A DNA stretch of 64,000 nucleotides. It comes from Lutjanus erythropterus (taxonomy: Eukaryota; Chordata; Actinopteri; Lutjaniformes; Lutjanidae). Under the pieces are notes generated by a model that worked only from the letters and a program-made list of their open reading frames with translations, had not been told where the DNA came from and did no database searches. Each line of letters starts with the position of its first letter. Positions within the stretch are counted from its first letter, which is position 1. Location: positions 9,874,764 through 9,938,763 of the forward strand of contig CM034600.1 in assembly GCA_020091685.1 (NCBI GenBank), in the 5' to 3' direction. Of the stretch, positions 62,813 to 64,000 are shown one piece after another. Made by a program: the position numbers and the translations under genes.

Positions 62813-64000
62813 GAATTAACCTGTCATCCTGTTATATGAACATGACACAGGACACTTTTACACATCATCCTGCTTGAATACCTGCAGCACCGACCACAAG
62901 CTCACATCTAAATAAGCATAGTTAGCTTAACTAACTCAAAGCCACAATCCGGAGTGAACCGCCTGTTATCTCGAAAAGCAAAAGCGCCGCCCAAACCAGA
63001 GGAACAAGATGAGGTGTACTACTATTCTGCATGGCTGATAACTCACTCACCCTCCTCCCCCGTCATCACCACCCACCCCCTTTCCTCTGTCTCTTCTTTG
63101 GTCCTCCACCCATTTTTTTTTTTCTCAATTCATTTTTTCGTTCAGGACACCGTCTGGAGTGTCTTATCTCCTTCTGCCAGTTCTGCCTGTTTCCTCGCCA
63201 TTAAAGGACTTCTTCCACTACCTGTGTGTCTCTCTCCTGGCTTCAAACGGTCATAAACCTAAAATCAGAGCGGTTGTTGGGTACGATTAAATGCTTAAAA
63301 AATGCTGAAACCCCTTCTGGCAGATACAACTTTGACAATATATGATCTTCTAAAACAAAAATATTAGCTGCAGTCAATATTATTTCAACAAAAAAGGCTC
63401 AAATTTGAGGGATTATGAATAATTGAGTTGTATGTCCAGTTGACAGAGGTCAAGAATTGTGCTCTATTAATAATTTCTGACTCCCGTCTGTCCTTTGTCT
63501 GAACTTGGAAATTGATTTCAGGAAAGTTAGGGATGAGAAAGCACTGGCTTTCCAGCCGGAAAAAAGTTTTCTTATTAGATTTAATGCCACAACATTGCCT
63601 CTGTGATGATAACTGAATACTCGGGTATCTTGCATCACAATCTATTCTGATTTCTTAAGTTTAAGGAAATATAGTTAGAAACCTAATCAGAGACATTTTA
63701 TACTGCATCTGAAACAAGTTTGAAAGTCTAAAGCTACATTTACCAAAAGCACGGGTGTTTTTTAGTTTTAAGAACCTTAACAATGATGCGGTTAAACGTA
63801 GAATATGCACTGTTTGTTTTTGCACCAATCACAGTTGTCCCAACTCAATGAACAAGAGAGAAGAGAGTGAATCCAGGGAGGGAGCACCATCAGCAAGAGC
63901 AAAGCACTGAATTAGAGAAATAAAACATCATTTTGTGATTGTTCTAAAGCACACATAACACACAATGCCAGATTTTGTGTGAATACAGCTGAAGCGATCC
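62811..64000. other. Downstream flank of gabrd
   Basis: About 1.2 kb with no supported exon. In human the gene beside GABRD on this side is PRKCZ, but nothing here matches it. Confidence 0.6.

Noticed and set aside
62954-63256. ORF downstream of gabrd (NRLLSRKAKAPPKPEEQDEV) as a first exon of a neighbour
   Set aside because: No family resemblance, no convincing donor, and the frame runs into T-rich and C-rich simple sequence.

Overview
This is teleost nuclear DNA. It has no operons. Its coding sequence is split into short exons with GT-AG boundaries, and its introns are AT-rich and full of short inverted-repeat elements and fish-style dispersed repeats. Two protein genes can be read. They lie head to head, about 5 kb apart, in the order and orientation I recall for CFAP74 and GABRD on human chromosome 1p36.

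Minus strand, 1.3-25.9 kb: the 5' part of cfap74, a component of the ciliary central apparatus. I placed fourteen coding exons (25351 down to 1321) and one probable untranslated first exon ending at 25788. Reading phases agree at every junction. They encode about 596 residues: an acidic N-terminus, a long charged coiled coil, an acidic/serine linker, and the start of the first ASH (ASPM-SPD2-Hydin) domain. The rest of the gene lies beyond the left edge. An RFX X-box-like palindrome and a forkhead-like motif sit just upstream of exon 1, as expected for a motile-cilium gene.

Plus strand, 30.5-62.6 kb: a complete gabrd, the delta subunit of the GABA-A receptor. Nine coding exons give 464 residues with signal peptide, ligand-binding domain, Cys-loop and four membrane helices. 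Intron 1 is about 20 kb and holds most of the mobile-element remains. The 5' leader has a CT-rich tract, a GC-rich stretch and an upstream ORF.

The remaining sequence is intron or intergenic. It contains hAT-type elements with 8-bp target duplications, one of them with a degraded BED-finger-like segment; two multi-copy MITE families; a long-terminal-inverted-repeat foldback element of about 1 kb; a tRNA-derived SINE; a locally multiplied dispersed repeat; a near-perfect 41-43 bp hairpin; and several microsatellites. I saw no tRNA gene, no other coding gene and no CRISPR array. I found no convincing undescribed biological system. The most useful observations are the gene models, the ciliary promoter motifs, a cysteine cluster in the delta-subunit cytoplasmic loop, and the foldback structures inside gabrd intron 1.
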